From assembly GCF_003014675.1 (NCBI RefSeq), contig NZ_PYAU01000001.1, forward strand, positions 3,720,001 to 3,784,000: a stretch of DNA of 64,000 nt, written 5' to 3'. The notes beneath the pieces are model-generated. The model had not been told where the DNA came from, did not search any database, and worked only from the letters and a program-made list of their open reading frames with translations. Positions 15,443 through 23,476 of this stretch are shown here, one piece after another. The DNA comes from Labedella gwakjiensis (GTDB taxonomy: Bacteria; Actinomycetota; Actinomycetes; Actinomycetales; Microbacteriaceae). The position numbers and the translations under genes were made by a program. The stretch's first letter is position 1; each line of letters begins with the position of its first letter.

Positions 15443-18400
15443 AAGCGTCTCGGGCGGATGACCTCGTCGTCGCCGACGTAGTAGAAGACGGCGTCCACGG
15501 CTTCGGGCTCGATGCCGGCCCACGCCGCGTAGGCGAGGCGATAGAGCGCCAACTGGATCTGACGCTCCTCGAGCTCGGCGTCGTTCTTCGGGGGGCGCCC
15601 CGTCTTCCAGTCCACGATCTGGTGGACCCCGTCGCGATCGTAGACGGCATCGAGCTTGCATACGACGATGCGCCCAGCGATCATCGCGTGGATCTCGCGC
15701 TCCACCTCGATCGGTCGTAGATCCGCCCATTCTGAGCGCTCGAATGTCGCGCGAAGCGCCGCGAAGCCGTCGTCATCGCCTTCGATCCCTCCAGTGGAGG
15801 TGTCGAGCGACCCGTCGTCCTCGTCGAGATCCATCTCCTCGAGGAGAGCGTCGATGGTCTCAGGCGAACCGGTGGCCCCGAACCTCTGCTCGACCCACGA
15901 GTGGAACAAGGTACCGAGCCGGGTCTGACGGTACGGCCTCTCGGGAACGGGCCGCTCGATCGAGGCGACCACCGCGTCGGCGTCGCTCAGATAGTCCTTG
16001 AATCGTGAGGCGGCGATCCGCGAGGGGATCGTGCCTCGCGTCTGGATCTCGCGAGCGGCCCGCTCCGCGAGGAGCAGATCGATGCTCTCCGCATACGCCC
16101 CGGTGGCCTCCTCCTCGGGGGCGGGGCCGTCGCTCGCCACCGACGTGACGAGGTGCGCTGCACGTTCGACCGACCGTCGCCGCGAGCCGAGCGGATCGCG
16201 CGGCCAGACGAGGAGGTCCTCGTCAGCCGCGAGGGGATTCTCGTCCGAACGCGGTCCGTCCGGGAGCGCCTCGATGATCCCCTCCTGCTCGAGATCGCGG
16301 AGGAACGCGCTCGGTCGTCTCGGCGTCTTCTGCTCGGCCCAGAACGATCCGCTCACGAGAAGCCGGGAACGCGCCCGCGTGAGCGCGACGTAGGCCAGTC
16401 GCCGTTCCTCGAGTGCATGACGCTCCGCCAGCTCCTCCGAGAATCGGACGACGGCCGCGTCGACCTGCTGCTGTGTCTCCGCCGCGCGCCACGCGAGCGC
16501 CGGTAGCTCGAGGGAGTCCCCCCTGAAGTCGTAGGGCAGCTCACCGAACGACAGCCATCCTCTGCCGTCTTTCGATGCAGCGGGGAACTCTCGTTCGACC
16601 ATGCGGACCACGGCGACCGCATCCCACTCGAGCCCCTTCGATCCGTGCATCGTGAGGAGCTGCACCTCTCCGGGCTCCGCCGACTCCGATCGTGGACCCA
16701 TCATGTCCTGACGTTCGGCCCGATCGATCCAGGCGAGGACGCTCCCCAGGGTCGGGGACTCCTCGCTGGCGAGGAAGGAGGAGATCTCGTCGGTGAAGGC
16801 ATGCAGGCGCGCATGTGCCGTACGGAGCGACGATGCCGAGGGGTTGGCGACGACCTCGAGGTCGAGGCGGAGACCCGTTGTGACGAGCGTGATGAAGTCG
16901 AGGACGGGTACTCCGGCACGGCTGCGGAAGAGCCGGAAGAGATGTGCGGCGTCCCTCAACCGGGAGAGCCCCTGCTGGCTGAACCCCTCGAGCGCCACAT
17001 GACCGTCCGGCATATCCCGGAGGGCGTCGAGGGCGTCGACGATCGAGACGGACCCGTCGGCCGCGACCGACGCTCGGATCCGGGCGATGACCTCGTCGCT
17101 CAGCCGGGATGAACGGACGTCACGACGCTCGAGCCAGGAGGCGAGCGCCCTCAGCTCGCGGAGGTCACGTACTCCGATGCGCCATCGCGGCCCGGCGAGG
17201 ACCCGGATGAGCGAGGACCCGGCCGTGGGATCGTGGCAGACGCGGAGTGCGGCCACCAGGTCGGTGATCTCCGGTGACGACAGGAGTCCGCCGAGACCGA
17301 GGATCCGGTGGGGCACGCCTCTGTCTCCGAGGGCGCGGGCGAAGAGGTCCATGTGCCGGCGCACGCGGAACAGGATGGCCGCGGTCGGGGGCGGATCGGA
17401 CCGAGCGGGACCCGAACGCAGCGCACCCTCGTGGACGACAGCGTGCATCCAGTCGGCGACACGCGCTGCCTCGTCGTCGATCGTCTCCTCGAACGACACG
17501 TCGAGCACTCCGGGTTGGACACCTGGACGCGCCCCGAGGGCCGGGACGGGAACCGGCTGGTCCCGGCGGAGAGGCTCGACGAGGGCGTTCGCCGCATCGA
17601 GGATGACCGTGTCGTTCCGCCAGCTGGTGGAGAGGGTGTAGCTGGCGGCCGGGACAGAACCGGAGAAATCCCGGCCGAACCGCGACAGATTGTCCGCGCT
17701 CGCTCCCCTCCATCCGTAGATCGATTGGTGCGGATCGCCGACGGCCATGACCGGGTGGTCGGCGAACAGGAGGGCAAGGAGGCGCGTCTGCACGACCGAG
17801 GTGTCCTGGTACTCGTCGAGGATGACGACCCGATATCGCTCCCGGTAGGACTCGACGATCGATGGGTCGCGACGGCACGCCGCGAGGGCGAGAGCCACCT
17901 GATCGGAGAACTCGACGAGCCCCCTGCGCCGTTTCTCCTCGGCGAACCGCTCGGCGAGATCGGTGAGCGGAGCGAGCGCCGAGACCGTTTCGACGGCTTG
18001 CGTCACCCGGACGTACGGCGTGCGCTTCGACCCCCCGTATGGCAGATCGGGTAGTCGGAGGAACTGCTCCACCAGGCGCCTGACATCGCCGGCCGACGCG
18101 ATGTTGTCGGCGAGAGCATGGGACAGTCGCACGACGGCCTCGGTGACCTGGTCGATGGACTTCCCGATGCCGATGAGTCTCTCGTCGCCGTGCTCGACGA
18201 CGATACGGCGCGCCAGTCGCCACGCCGCCGCGTCGCCGATGAGAGCGGACTCGGGGTCTCTCCCGACGAGGAGGGCGTTCTCGCGGAAGAGGCCGTCGGC
18301 GAACGAGTTGTAGGTGGCGATCGTGGGTCGCTCGAACACGTCGTCGGCGTCGAGGTCGAGCGCTCCGGCGGCTGCGCCGTCCCGGAGGCGGCGCTGGACC

Positions 18401-18654
18401 CGCTCCGAGAGCTCGCCGGCGGCCTTGCGTGTGAAGGTGAGCCCGAGGATCTGCGAGGGCGCTGCCGCCTCGTTCGCCACGAGCCAGACCGCGCGGTTCG
18501 CCATCGTCTCGGTCTTGCCGCTCCCCGCGCCCGCGACGACGAGTGACGGCGAGAGCCCGGACTCGATGACGGCCGTCTGCTCGCCCGTGGGCCCGGGCAG
18601 GCCGATGGCTGCAGCGATCTCACCCGCCGACCGCATCGTCCCTCTCCCTGTCAC
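15388..18654 (-). CDS. adnB: AdnB subunit: lead helicase-nuclease of the AdnAB double-strand-break resection machine
   Basis: The 1088-residue protein has an N-terminal UvrD-like motor with Walker A AGAGSGKT at 41-48, TFTRKAAGELSERVQ, the Walker B DEYQDTS near 275-282, GDPHQSIYGWRGAS, and TMHGSKGLEWD with LTRARSRL. A RecB-type nuclease module follows at the C-terminus (IVDWKTG near residue 1014, then the QIQLALYRLAY helix). All motor motifs look intact, matching mycobacterial AdnB, the active translocase of the heterodimer that resects breaks before homologous recombination. Its GTG start overlaps the adnA stop by 4 nt, so the two subunits are translationally coupled. The 3' end overlaps the convergent kinase-fold gene by 55 bp. 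Confidence 0.92.
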   Translation of the reverse strand: MTGRGTMRSAGEIAAAIGLPGPTGEQTAVIESGLSPSLVVAGAGSGKTETMANRAVWLVANEAAAPSQILGLTFTRKAAGELSERVQRRLRDGAAAGALDLDADDVFERPTIATYNSFADGLFRENALLVGRDPESALIGDAAAWRLARRIVVEHGDERLIGIGKSIDQVTEAVVRLSHALADNIASAGDVRRLVEQFLRLPDLPYGGSKRTPYVRVTQAVETVSALAPLTDLAERFAEEKRRRGLVEFSDQVALALAACRRDPSIVESYRERYRVVILDEYQDTSVVQTRLLALLFADHPVMAVGDPHQSIYGWRGASADNLSRFGRDFSGSVPAASYTLSTSWRNDTVILDAANALVEPLRRDQPVPVPALGARPGVQPGVLDVSFEETIDDEAARVADWMHAVVHEGALRSGPARSDPPPTAAILFRVRRHMDLFARALGDRGVPHRILGLGGLLSSPEITDLVAALRVCHDPTAGSSLIRVLAGPRWRIGVRDLRELRALASWLERRDVRSSRLSDEVIARIRASVAADGSVSIVDALDALRDMPDGHVALEGFSQQGLSRLRDAAHLFRLFRSRAGVPVLDFITLVTTGLRLDLEVVANPSASSLRTAHARLHAFTDEISSFLASEESPTLGSVLAWIDRAERQDMMGPRSESAEPGEVQLLTMHGSKGLEWDAVAVVRMVEREFPAASKDGRGWLSFGELPYDFRGDSLELPALAWRAAETQQQVDAAVVRFSEELAERHALEERRLAYVALTRARSRLLVSGSFWAEQKTPRRPSAFLRDLEQEGIIEALPDGPRSDENPLAADEDLLVWPRDPLGSRRRSVERAAHLVTSVASDGPAPEEEATGAYAESIDLLLAERAAREIQTRGTIPSRIAASRFKDYLSDADAVVASIERPVPERPYRQTRLGTLFHSWVEQRFGATGSPETIDALLEEMDLDEDDGSLDTSTGGIEGDDDGFAALRATFERSEWADLRPIEVEREIHAMIAGRIVVCKLDAVYDRDGVHQIVDWKTGRPPKNDAELEERQIQLALYRLAYAAWAGIEPEAVDAVFYYVGDDEVIRPRRFYSEEELRSRWEAAVGSA

Positions 18655-21600
18655 GACGTCACCTCCGGGATGACATGGATGCGGCAGCGCCCGAACGAGA
18701 ACGGGTCGAGGCAGTGGGTCGACACGTGGGCGAGGAACTCGGCGCCGGACATCTCGATGGCCGTCCGCGCGATCGAGAGACGGAAGGCGTCGGCCTCCTC
18801 CGAGGTGAACGCCGCCTGACGCGGCTCGTAGAACGGCTTCGTCTTCGCTGTCCCCGACAGGACGACGAGCTTTGCGCCGGCACCGTCACGACCGTCGACG
18901 TCGGGCACGGCGCCGTCATGGAACGCGAGCTGGTACGCCCCGAGCTGCGGGTTGTCGACGACACCGGCATCGCTGGTCGCCTCGTGCTTGCCCGTCTTGA
19001 GGTCGACGATGTCGACGGTGCCGTCGGACAGGATCTCCACACGATCGATCGATCCCCTCAGGACCGCGAGCGCGGGCCTCGCGTCAGCCCGCGCGTCCGC
19101 CACCGTCTGCGCGGACGCCTCGTCCAACGCGATCGGCACCTCGAAGGCCACTTCCTTGCCGACGACCCGGCCACCGCGCGCTTCGAAGGCGGTGACGTAG
19201 GCCGCCAGACGCCTGGCGAGGTCCTTCCCTTTCAGCTCCTCGACTCCTGCCTGCCAGTCGGCCTCGAACGGCAGTTCCTTCCATCGTGTCGCCATGGCGG
19301 CCCAGATGTCTGCTGCGTCGGAGCTCTCCGTCGTCTCGGCGACCTCGTGGAGCAGCGTGCCGAGCCCCGAGGCGACAGTCGAGGTCGACCCACCGAGCTC
19401 GTCGATGAGCCAGTGGAGGCCGCACGTTCTGAAGGCCTGCACACGCGACGGTGAGACCCGGACGATCTCGTCGGCATCGACGAGCGGGGCGTCCGTCGAT
19501 GGCGCGAGCAGCCCGGACCAGTCGTCGGGCGACGCTCCGTCGACACCGGCGTGGACCAGACGAGCGAGCGACACGGCGGCGCGCTCCGCCGCGGCATGCT
19601 CGCTCCGCTCGAGGGCGACGATCAGGTCGCGACGCAGCCGGGCGGTGAGTCCTCGCAACGACAGAGGGTGCCGCTCGACGAGGCCATCGGTGGGCGGGGG
19701 GAAGAGCGGGAGGAACGGACTCGGCGACGCGTCCTCGCCCGAGACGGCGCTCACCACGAGCTTGTTGCGCGCTCGGGACACGGTTCGGGCGAGAAGTCGC
19801 AGTTCGTCGTGGAGGACGATGGTACGGGCGTCCGCCGGTGTCGGGTCGATGCCGGCGGCCGCGTCAGCGAGAGCGCCGCTCGAAAGAAGCGTCCCTCGCT
19901 GCCTCATGTTCGGCCACCCGTTCTCCTGGAGCCCGCACACGACCACGGTGTCGAAGTCACGATCGACGGTGCCGGCGGGTGTCGTGATGACGACGGCCGA
20001 TGCGGCCGCCCGCGGCGCCAGGGTGTCCTCCGGGAGGTCCGACTCCATGAGGTGGTCCAGGAATCGTGCGGGCGCATCGCCAGGAGACCGCTCCACAGCG
20101 CGTCGGGCCGCCGCGAAGAGCGCGACGATGGCATCGAGGACGCGGTCCGCTTCCTCGGCGGCGAGTCCCGACCCCTTCGATGCGTCGACGAGGGGCCGCT
20201 CCAGACGGCTTCGTTCCCAGAGGCCCCAGAGGAGCTCCTCGACCGAGGCGCTTCCGACTGCGCTCGCGGCGGCGGCACGCAGATTGTCTGCGAGCGACTG
20301 CGCCTTGCGACCTGTGCGTGTGTCGAGATCGGTGAGCGACCCCGGGACCTGCATCGCGTCGACGAGGAGCTCGTCGGCCGAGCGATTCCCCTCGAGATCG
20401 GCCTCCCGCTGTCGCAGAGCGGCTCTCAGACGCCTCAGTTCGACTCGATCGAACCCGCCGAGAACACTCGTGAGCAGATCGACGGCGGCTGTGGCGTCGA
20501 GTGCGCACTCCCCCAACGCGATCCTGCCCGCGAGGACGAAGGCACGCACCGACGGGTCGTCCCGCAGAGCCGTGCCGCCGGCGAGCACGCGCGTGGGAAC
20601 CTCGAGCCCGGCGAGTCCTCGCTCGATCGCGGCGATCTGCGAACGGCTCCTCACGACCACAGCCATGTCGTGCCACGGGACACGCCCGAAGACATGCCGT
20701 TCCCGCAGCTCCCTGGCGACGATCGACACCTGCTCTGCGACCGACGACGGCGTCGAGACGAGCACCGACGCGTCGTCGGACCGATCGGGACGATCCACCC
20801 GCCGCTGCGCACCGGCCGCCGCCGTGCCGACCTTCGACACGATGCGCTCGTACACGGCTGCCAGCTCCCGGGTGCCCCGATAGCCGGTTCCGAGGACGAC
20901 CGAACCGGCGGGAGCGTCGAGGATCTGGGGCAGCCGCCCGACGACGTCGGGACTCGCTCCACGGAAACCACCGCTGGCCACATCCGGATCCCCCGCTACG
21001 ACGATCGCGACGCCGCGGCGCGAGAACGCCCGCAACAGCTCGGCCCCGGCAGCGCTGAGTTCCTCGGCGTCGTCGACCGCGAGCAGGCGCAAGCGTGAGA
21101 ACGCCCCGAGCCCCGTACCGTCGACGCCCGCCGACTCGACGATCTCGGTGGCCCGATGGATGAGCTCCGTGGAGTCGTAGAACTGGTCGCGGAAGCTGTC
21201 GACCACCTCGTGGTACTCCTCGATGAACCGGCCGGCCGCCCGCCACGCCGGTCGCATCCGTCGATCGCCGAGCTCCGAGAGCAGTTGCGGTGACACGTGA
21301 GACTCGACGGCGCGAGCCATGAGCTCCCTGAGCTCACCGCGGAACCCCGGAAGGCGTCGAACGTCTGCGTCGAGGTGCGCCGGCCAATCGCCGCTGCGAC
21401 CGTCCTCGTCGTCTCCCGAGAGGAGGTCTGCGATGATCACATCCTGCTCGCCTCCGGTCAGGAGTCGCGGCGCCGGGAGCCCCGCAGCCGCGTTCCCCGA
21501 CACGACGATGCTGAAGGCGAACGAGGTGAGCGCTCGCGCCAGCGGACCCGACGTGGGGACGGCCACCCGAGCGGCGAGAACGTCGCGGAGTCGAGTGGCC

Positions 21601-21857
21601 GCTCGACGGTCGGCGGCGATGACGAGCACCTCGTCCGTCTCGTACCCGCGGTGCGTGACGCGGTCGGCGATGAGCTCGACGAGCACGGTGGTCTTTCCCG
21701 TTCCCGGCGCCCCGAGAACCGCGAGGTTGCTGCCGTCGGGCACCGAGAGGACGCGTTCCTGGTCGCCGTCGAGCACGAGCCGTGTACCCACGATGGTGCC
21801 CACGACGGATCCGTCGGACGGCGGTCGTGCTGGGTTCGGGTGGCGTTCGGGATTCAC
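18651..21857 (-). CDS. adnA: AdnA subunit: partner helicase-nuclease of AdnAB
   Basis: The 1068-residue protein has Walker A GAPGTGKT at 49-56, but motif II is VDDAEE (261-266) instead of DEYQD. Motif III reads GDPDVASGGFRG instead of GDPxQSIYxFRGA. The motor is therefore degenerate, as described for mycobacterial AdnA. The C-terminal RecB-like nuclease is intact (VDIVDLKTGK near 950, then NPQLGAYQLAF). Only two cysteines follow it, spaced C-x8-C near the C-terminus, so an AddB-style four-Cys iron-sulfur staple is not evident. The gene is upstream of adnB and overlaps it by 4 nt. The GTG start has no ribosome-binding site but lies 6 nt after TACCGT, suggesting a leaderless mRNA. Confidence 0.9.
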   Translation of the reverse strand: MNPERHPNPARPPSDGSVVGTIVGTRLVLDGDQERVLSVPDGSNLAVLGAPGTGKTTVLVELIADRVTHRGYETDEVLVIAADRRAATRLRDVLAARVAVPTSGPLARALTSFAFSIVVSGNAAAGLPAPRLLTGGEQDVIIADLLSGDDEDGRSGDWPAHLDADVRRLPGFRGELRELMARAVESHVSPQLLSELGDRRMRPAWRAAGRFIEEYHEVVDSFRDQFYDSTELIHRATEIVESAGVDGTGLGAFSRLRLLAVDDAEELSAAGAELLRAFSRRGVAIVVAGDPDVASGGFRGASPDVVGRLPQILDAPAGSVVLGTGYRGTRELAAVYERIVSKVGTAAAGAQRRVDRPDRSDDASVLVSTPSSVAEQVSIVARELRERHVFGRVPWHDMAVVVRSRSQIAAIERGLAGLEVPTRVLAGGTALRDDPSVRAFVLAGRIALGECALDATAAVDLLTSVLGGFDRVELRRLRAALRQREADLEGNRSADELLVDAMQVPGSLTDLDTRTGRKAQSLADNLRAAAASAVGSASVEELLWGLWERSRLERPLVDASKGSGLAAEEADRVLDAIVALFAAARRAVERSPGDAPARFLDHLMESDLPEDTLAPRAAASAVVITTPAGTVDRDFDTVVVCGLQENGWPNMRQRGTLLSSGALADAAAGIDPTPADARTIVLHDELRLLARTVSRARNKLVVSAVSGEDASPSPFLPLFPPPTDGLVERHPLSLRGLTARLRRDLIVALERSEHAAAERAAVSLARLVHAGVDGASPDDWSGLLAPSTDAPLVDADEIVRVSPSRVQAFRTCGLHWLIDELGGSTSTVASGLGTLLHEVAETTESSDAADIWAAMATRWKELPFEADWQAGVEELKGKDLARRLAAYVTAFEARGGRVVGKEVAFEVPIALDEASAQTVADARADARPALAVLRGSIDRVEILSDGTVDIVDLKTGKHEATSDAGVVDNPQLGAYQLAFHDGAVPDVDGRDGAGAKLVVLSGTAKTKPFYEPRQAAFTSEEADAFRLSIARTAIEMSGAEFLAHVSTHCLDPFSFGRCRIHVIPEVTS

Positions 21858-21863
21858 GGTCTC

Positions 21864-21869
21864 ACGGTA
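21864..21869 (-). promoter_or_regulatory. -10 element TACCGT for leaderless adnAB mRNA
   Basis: On the minus strand TACCGT is followed by 6 nt (gagacc) and the GTG at 21857. No Shine-Dalgarno sequence is present. Confidence 0.45.
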
Positions 21870-21969
21870 ACCCGGGCCTCCGACATCGCCCGTCGTGGCG
21901 ACGGCTCGTCGCCGAGCACTGTTCGCTCACGGCGAGGTTCCGCTGGGCGTCGGCCGGTGCGGCGTGTCG

Positions 21970-21975
21970 TAGAGT
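21970..21975 (+). promoter_or_regulatory. -10 element TAGAGT of the DUF3107 operon
   Basis: TAGAGT lies 29 nt before the GTG at 22005, leaving room for a short leader that contains GAAAGG 7 nt before the start. This gene is therefore leadered, unlike many neighbours. No good -35 is visible. Confidence 0.4.
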
Positions 21976-22004
21976 CGTAATCCAGGCAATCGAAAGGCAC
22001 CCCC

Positions 22005-22229
22005 GTGGAAATCCGCATCGGAATCGCGAACAGTCCCCGCGAAGTGAGCTTCGAATCGTCCGAGTCCATCGCGGACGTCAAGAAGACGATCCAGGCAGCT
22101 CTCGACGACAAGAGCTCGTACTTCAGCCTGACGGATTCGAAGGGCAGCCTGTTCATCATCCCCACGGCCGGTCTCGCTTACGTCGAGGTCGGTTCGGAGG
22201 ACCAGCGTCGCGTCGGTTTCGTCGCCTGA
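22005..22229 (+). CDS. DUF3107 family small protein
   Basis: The 74-residue protein has a compact ubiquitin-like/beta-grasp-looking pattern: EIRIGIANSPREVSFE, then a helix DVKKTIQAALDD, then SLTDSKGSLFIIP and LAYVEVG. This is the actinobacterial DUF3107 family, to which M. tuberculosis Rv3208A (TB9.4) belongs. The function is unknown. It is soluble with no signal peptide or cysteines. The GTG start has GAAAGG 7 nt upstream. The next gene starts 3 nt after its stop. Confidence 0.92.
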   Translation: MEIRIGIANSPREVSFESSESIADVKKTIQAALDDKSSYFSLTDSKGSLFIIPTAGLAYVEVGSEDQRRVGFVA

Positions 22230-22232
22230 GCC

Positions 22233-22520
22233 ATGGAGCTCCTCTTCATCGCCATCGGCGGAGCGATCGTCGGGCTCGCAGCCCACTACGCGCTCCCCTG
22301 GCGGGGTGAGCGCGGAGTCCTCCTCGTCCCCGCCGTCGGAGTGATCGTCGCGTCGATCGTGTGGCTCGGTCTCACCGTGCTCGGGTGGCCGTGGGACGGC
22401 GGGTGGATCTGGGCGGTCACGCTCGTCGCGGCGACGGCACTGTCCGTCATGGCGGCGCTCACCATCGGTCGTGCCCGAGCGGCTTCCGACGAGCGCCGAC
22501 TCGTGAGTCTCGGCGGCTGA
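22233..22520 (+). CDS. Small membrane protein of unknown function
   Basis: The 95-residue protein has three predicted membrane spans (about 3-19, 28-49 and 55-76) and a short basic C-terminal tail (RARAASDERR). I do not recognise a family. It begins 3 nt after the DUF3107 stop, so it is cotranscribed and probably translationally coupled. It is convergent with the ferritin-like gene. Confidence 0.75.
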   Translation: MELLFIAIGGAIVGLAAHYALPWRGERGVLLVPAVGVIVASIVWLGLTVLGWPWDGGWIWAVTLVAATALSVMAALTIGRARAASDERRLVSLGG

Positions 22521-22563
22521 CCGCTCCGGTGGCTCGTCGAGTCGCCAGCCGGTCGCGTCGCGA

Positions 22564-23274
22564 TCAGGCGGTGAGGCCGAGCGCGTCCATCCGCCGCGTG
22601 TGAGCGGCTATGAGCTCGGTGAAGACCGGCTCGACCGCATCTCCTCCGCGCGCGTCGTGGACGTCGACGACATCGCGCGCGAGCAGGAGAGTGTCGCCGA
22701 CGAGCCGCCGACCCCACATCGCGAGGAATGACCCCGTCCGACGGTCCACGGAGATCTCCCGCTCGAGGATGTCTACGATTCCGGAGGTACCCGCGTCGGC
22801 CCCCAGAAGGCTTCCGACACGAGGCCCGAGATCGGACGGCAGGCTCGCCGTCAGGCCGATGAGGAGATCGTCGAGGAGTCCAGACGTCACGTGGAACGAC
22901 AGGAGCGATTCGAGAGGCGTCTCGCCTCTGGTGATCCGACGGAAGTGATCGATCGGGGCCGATGCCTCGGCCATCGAGCGCGCGGCGTCGCCGTCGCGCC
23001 GTTCGATCTCCGCCACCAGACCCTGATGCTTCGCGAGGGCGAAGCCGGCAGCGACCGAGAGTCGCTCCTTGTCGTCGAAGCGGTCGAAGTCGCCGATGAG
23101 AGAGCCGAGCGTCTCGACATGGCCGAGCTGGATCCGAGCGGCCCGACCGAGGTAGCTCTCCGGGTCGGGATGCAGGTCGGTGAACTCGACTCGGGTCACC
23201 GAACGCGCCGACCCACGCGCACGCAGACGCGGGATCTCCATTCGAGGACCGCGTCGGCCGAACCAGGATGCCAC
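22564..23274 (-). CDS. Ferritin-like fold protein, MiaE-like (PF13794 type)
   Basis: The ~236-residue mostly helical protein matches the actinobacterial ferritin-like/MiaE_2 family by order (EFTDLHPDPESYLGRAA, then LAKHQGLVAEIERR, then WGRRLVGDTLLLARD) and by its place beside a DEAD-box helicase, as in M. tuberculosis. MiaE hydroxylates a tRNA adenosine using a diiron centre. Here the usual E...ExxH ligand pairs are not obvious, and the family WGRRLVGE carries Asp instead of Glu, so catalysis is doubtful. The GTG at 23274 is chosen because TAAAGT lies 7 nt upstream; the frame is open further to 23400 without a credible start. Confidence 0.75.
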   Translation of the reverse strand: MASWFGRRGPRMEIPRLRARGSARSVTRVEFTDLHPDPESYLGRAARIQLGHVETLGSLIGDFDRFDDKERLSVAAGFALAKHQGLVAEIERRDGDAARSMAEASAPIDHFRRITRGETPLESLLSFHVTSGLLDDLLIGLTASLPSDLGPRVGSLLGADAGTSGIVDILEREISVDRRTGSFLAMWGRRLVGDTLLLARDVVDVHDARGGDAVEPVFTELIAAHTRRMDALGLTA

Positions 23275-23281
23275 GTGCGCC

Positions 23282-23287
23282 ACTTTA
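23282..23287 (-). promoter_or_regulatory. -10 element TAAAGT for leaderless ferritin-like gene mRNA
   Basis: On the minus strand TAAAGT is followed by 7 nt (ggcgcac) and the GTG at 23274. No ribosome-binding site is present. Confidence 0.45.
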
Positions 23288-23476
23288 GCTGAAGACGCGG
23301 GGCGTTCCGTGATCGCGGGATGACCGTCCCGCCACCCCGCTAGACGAGACGTCCCGTCGTCGTTCGACGTCGTCCGGTAGTCTGAGGAGATTCCCGGCAC
23401 CGGATCGGGGACCTACGCCGCGGACGTGACGATATCGGCGTAGACCGAAATTCGCACCGAACAGGCACATACATAC

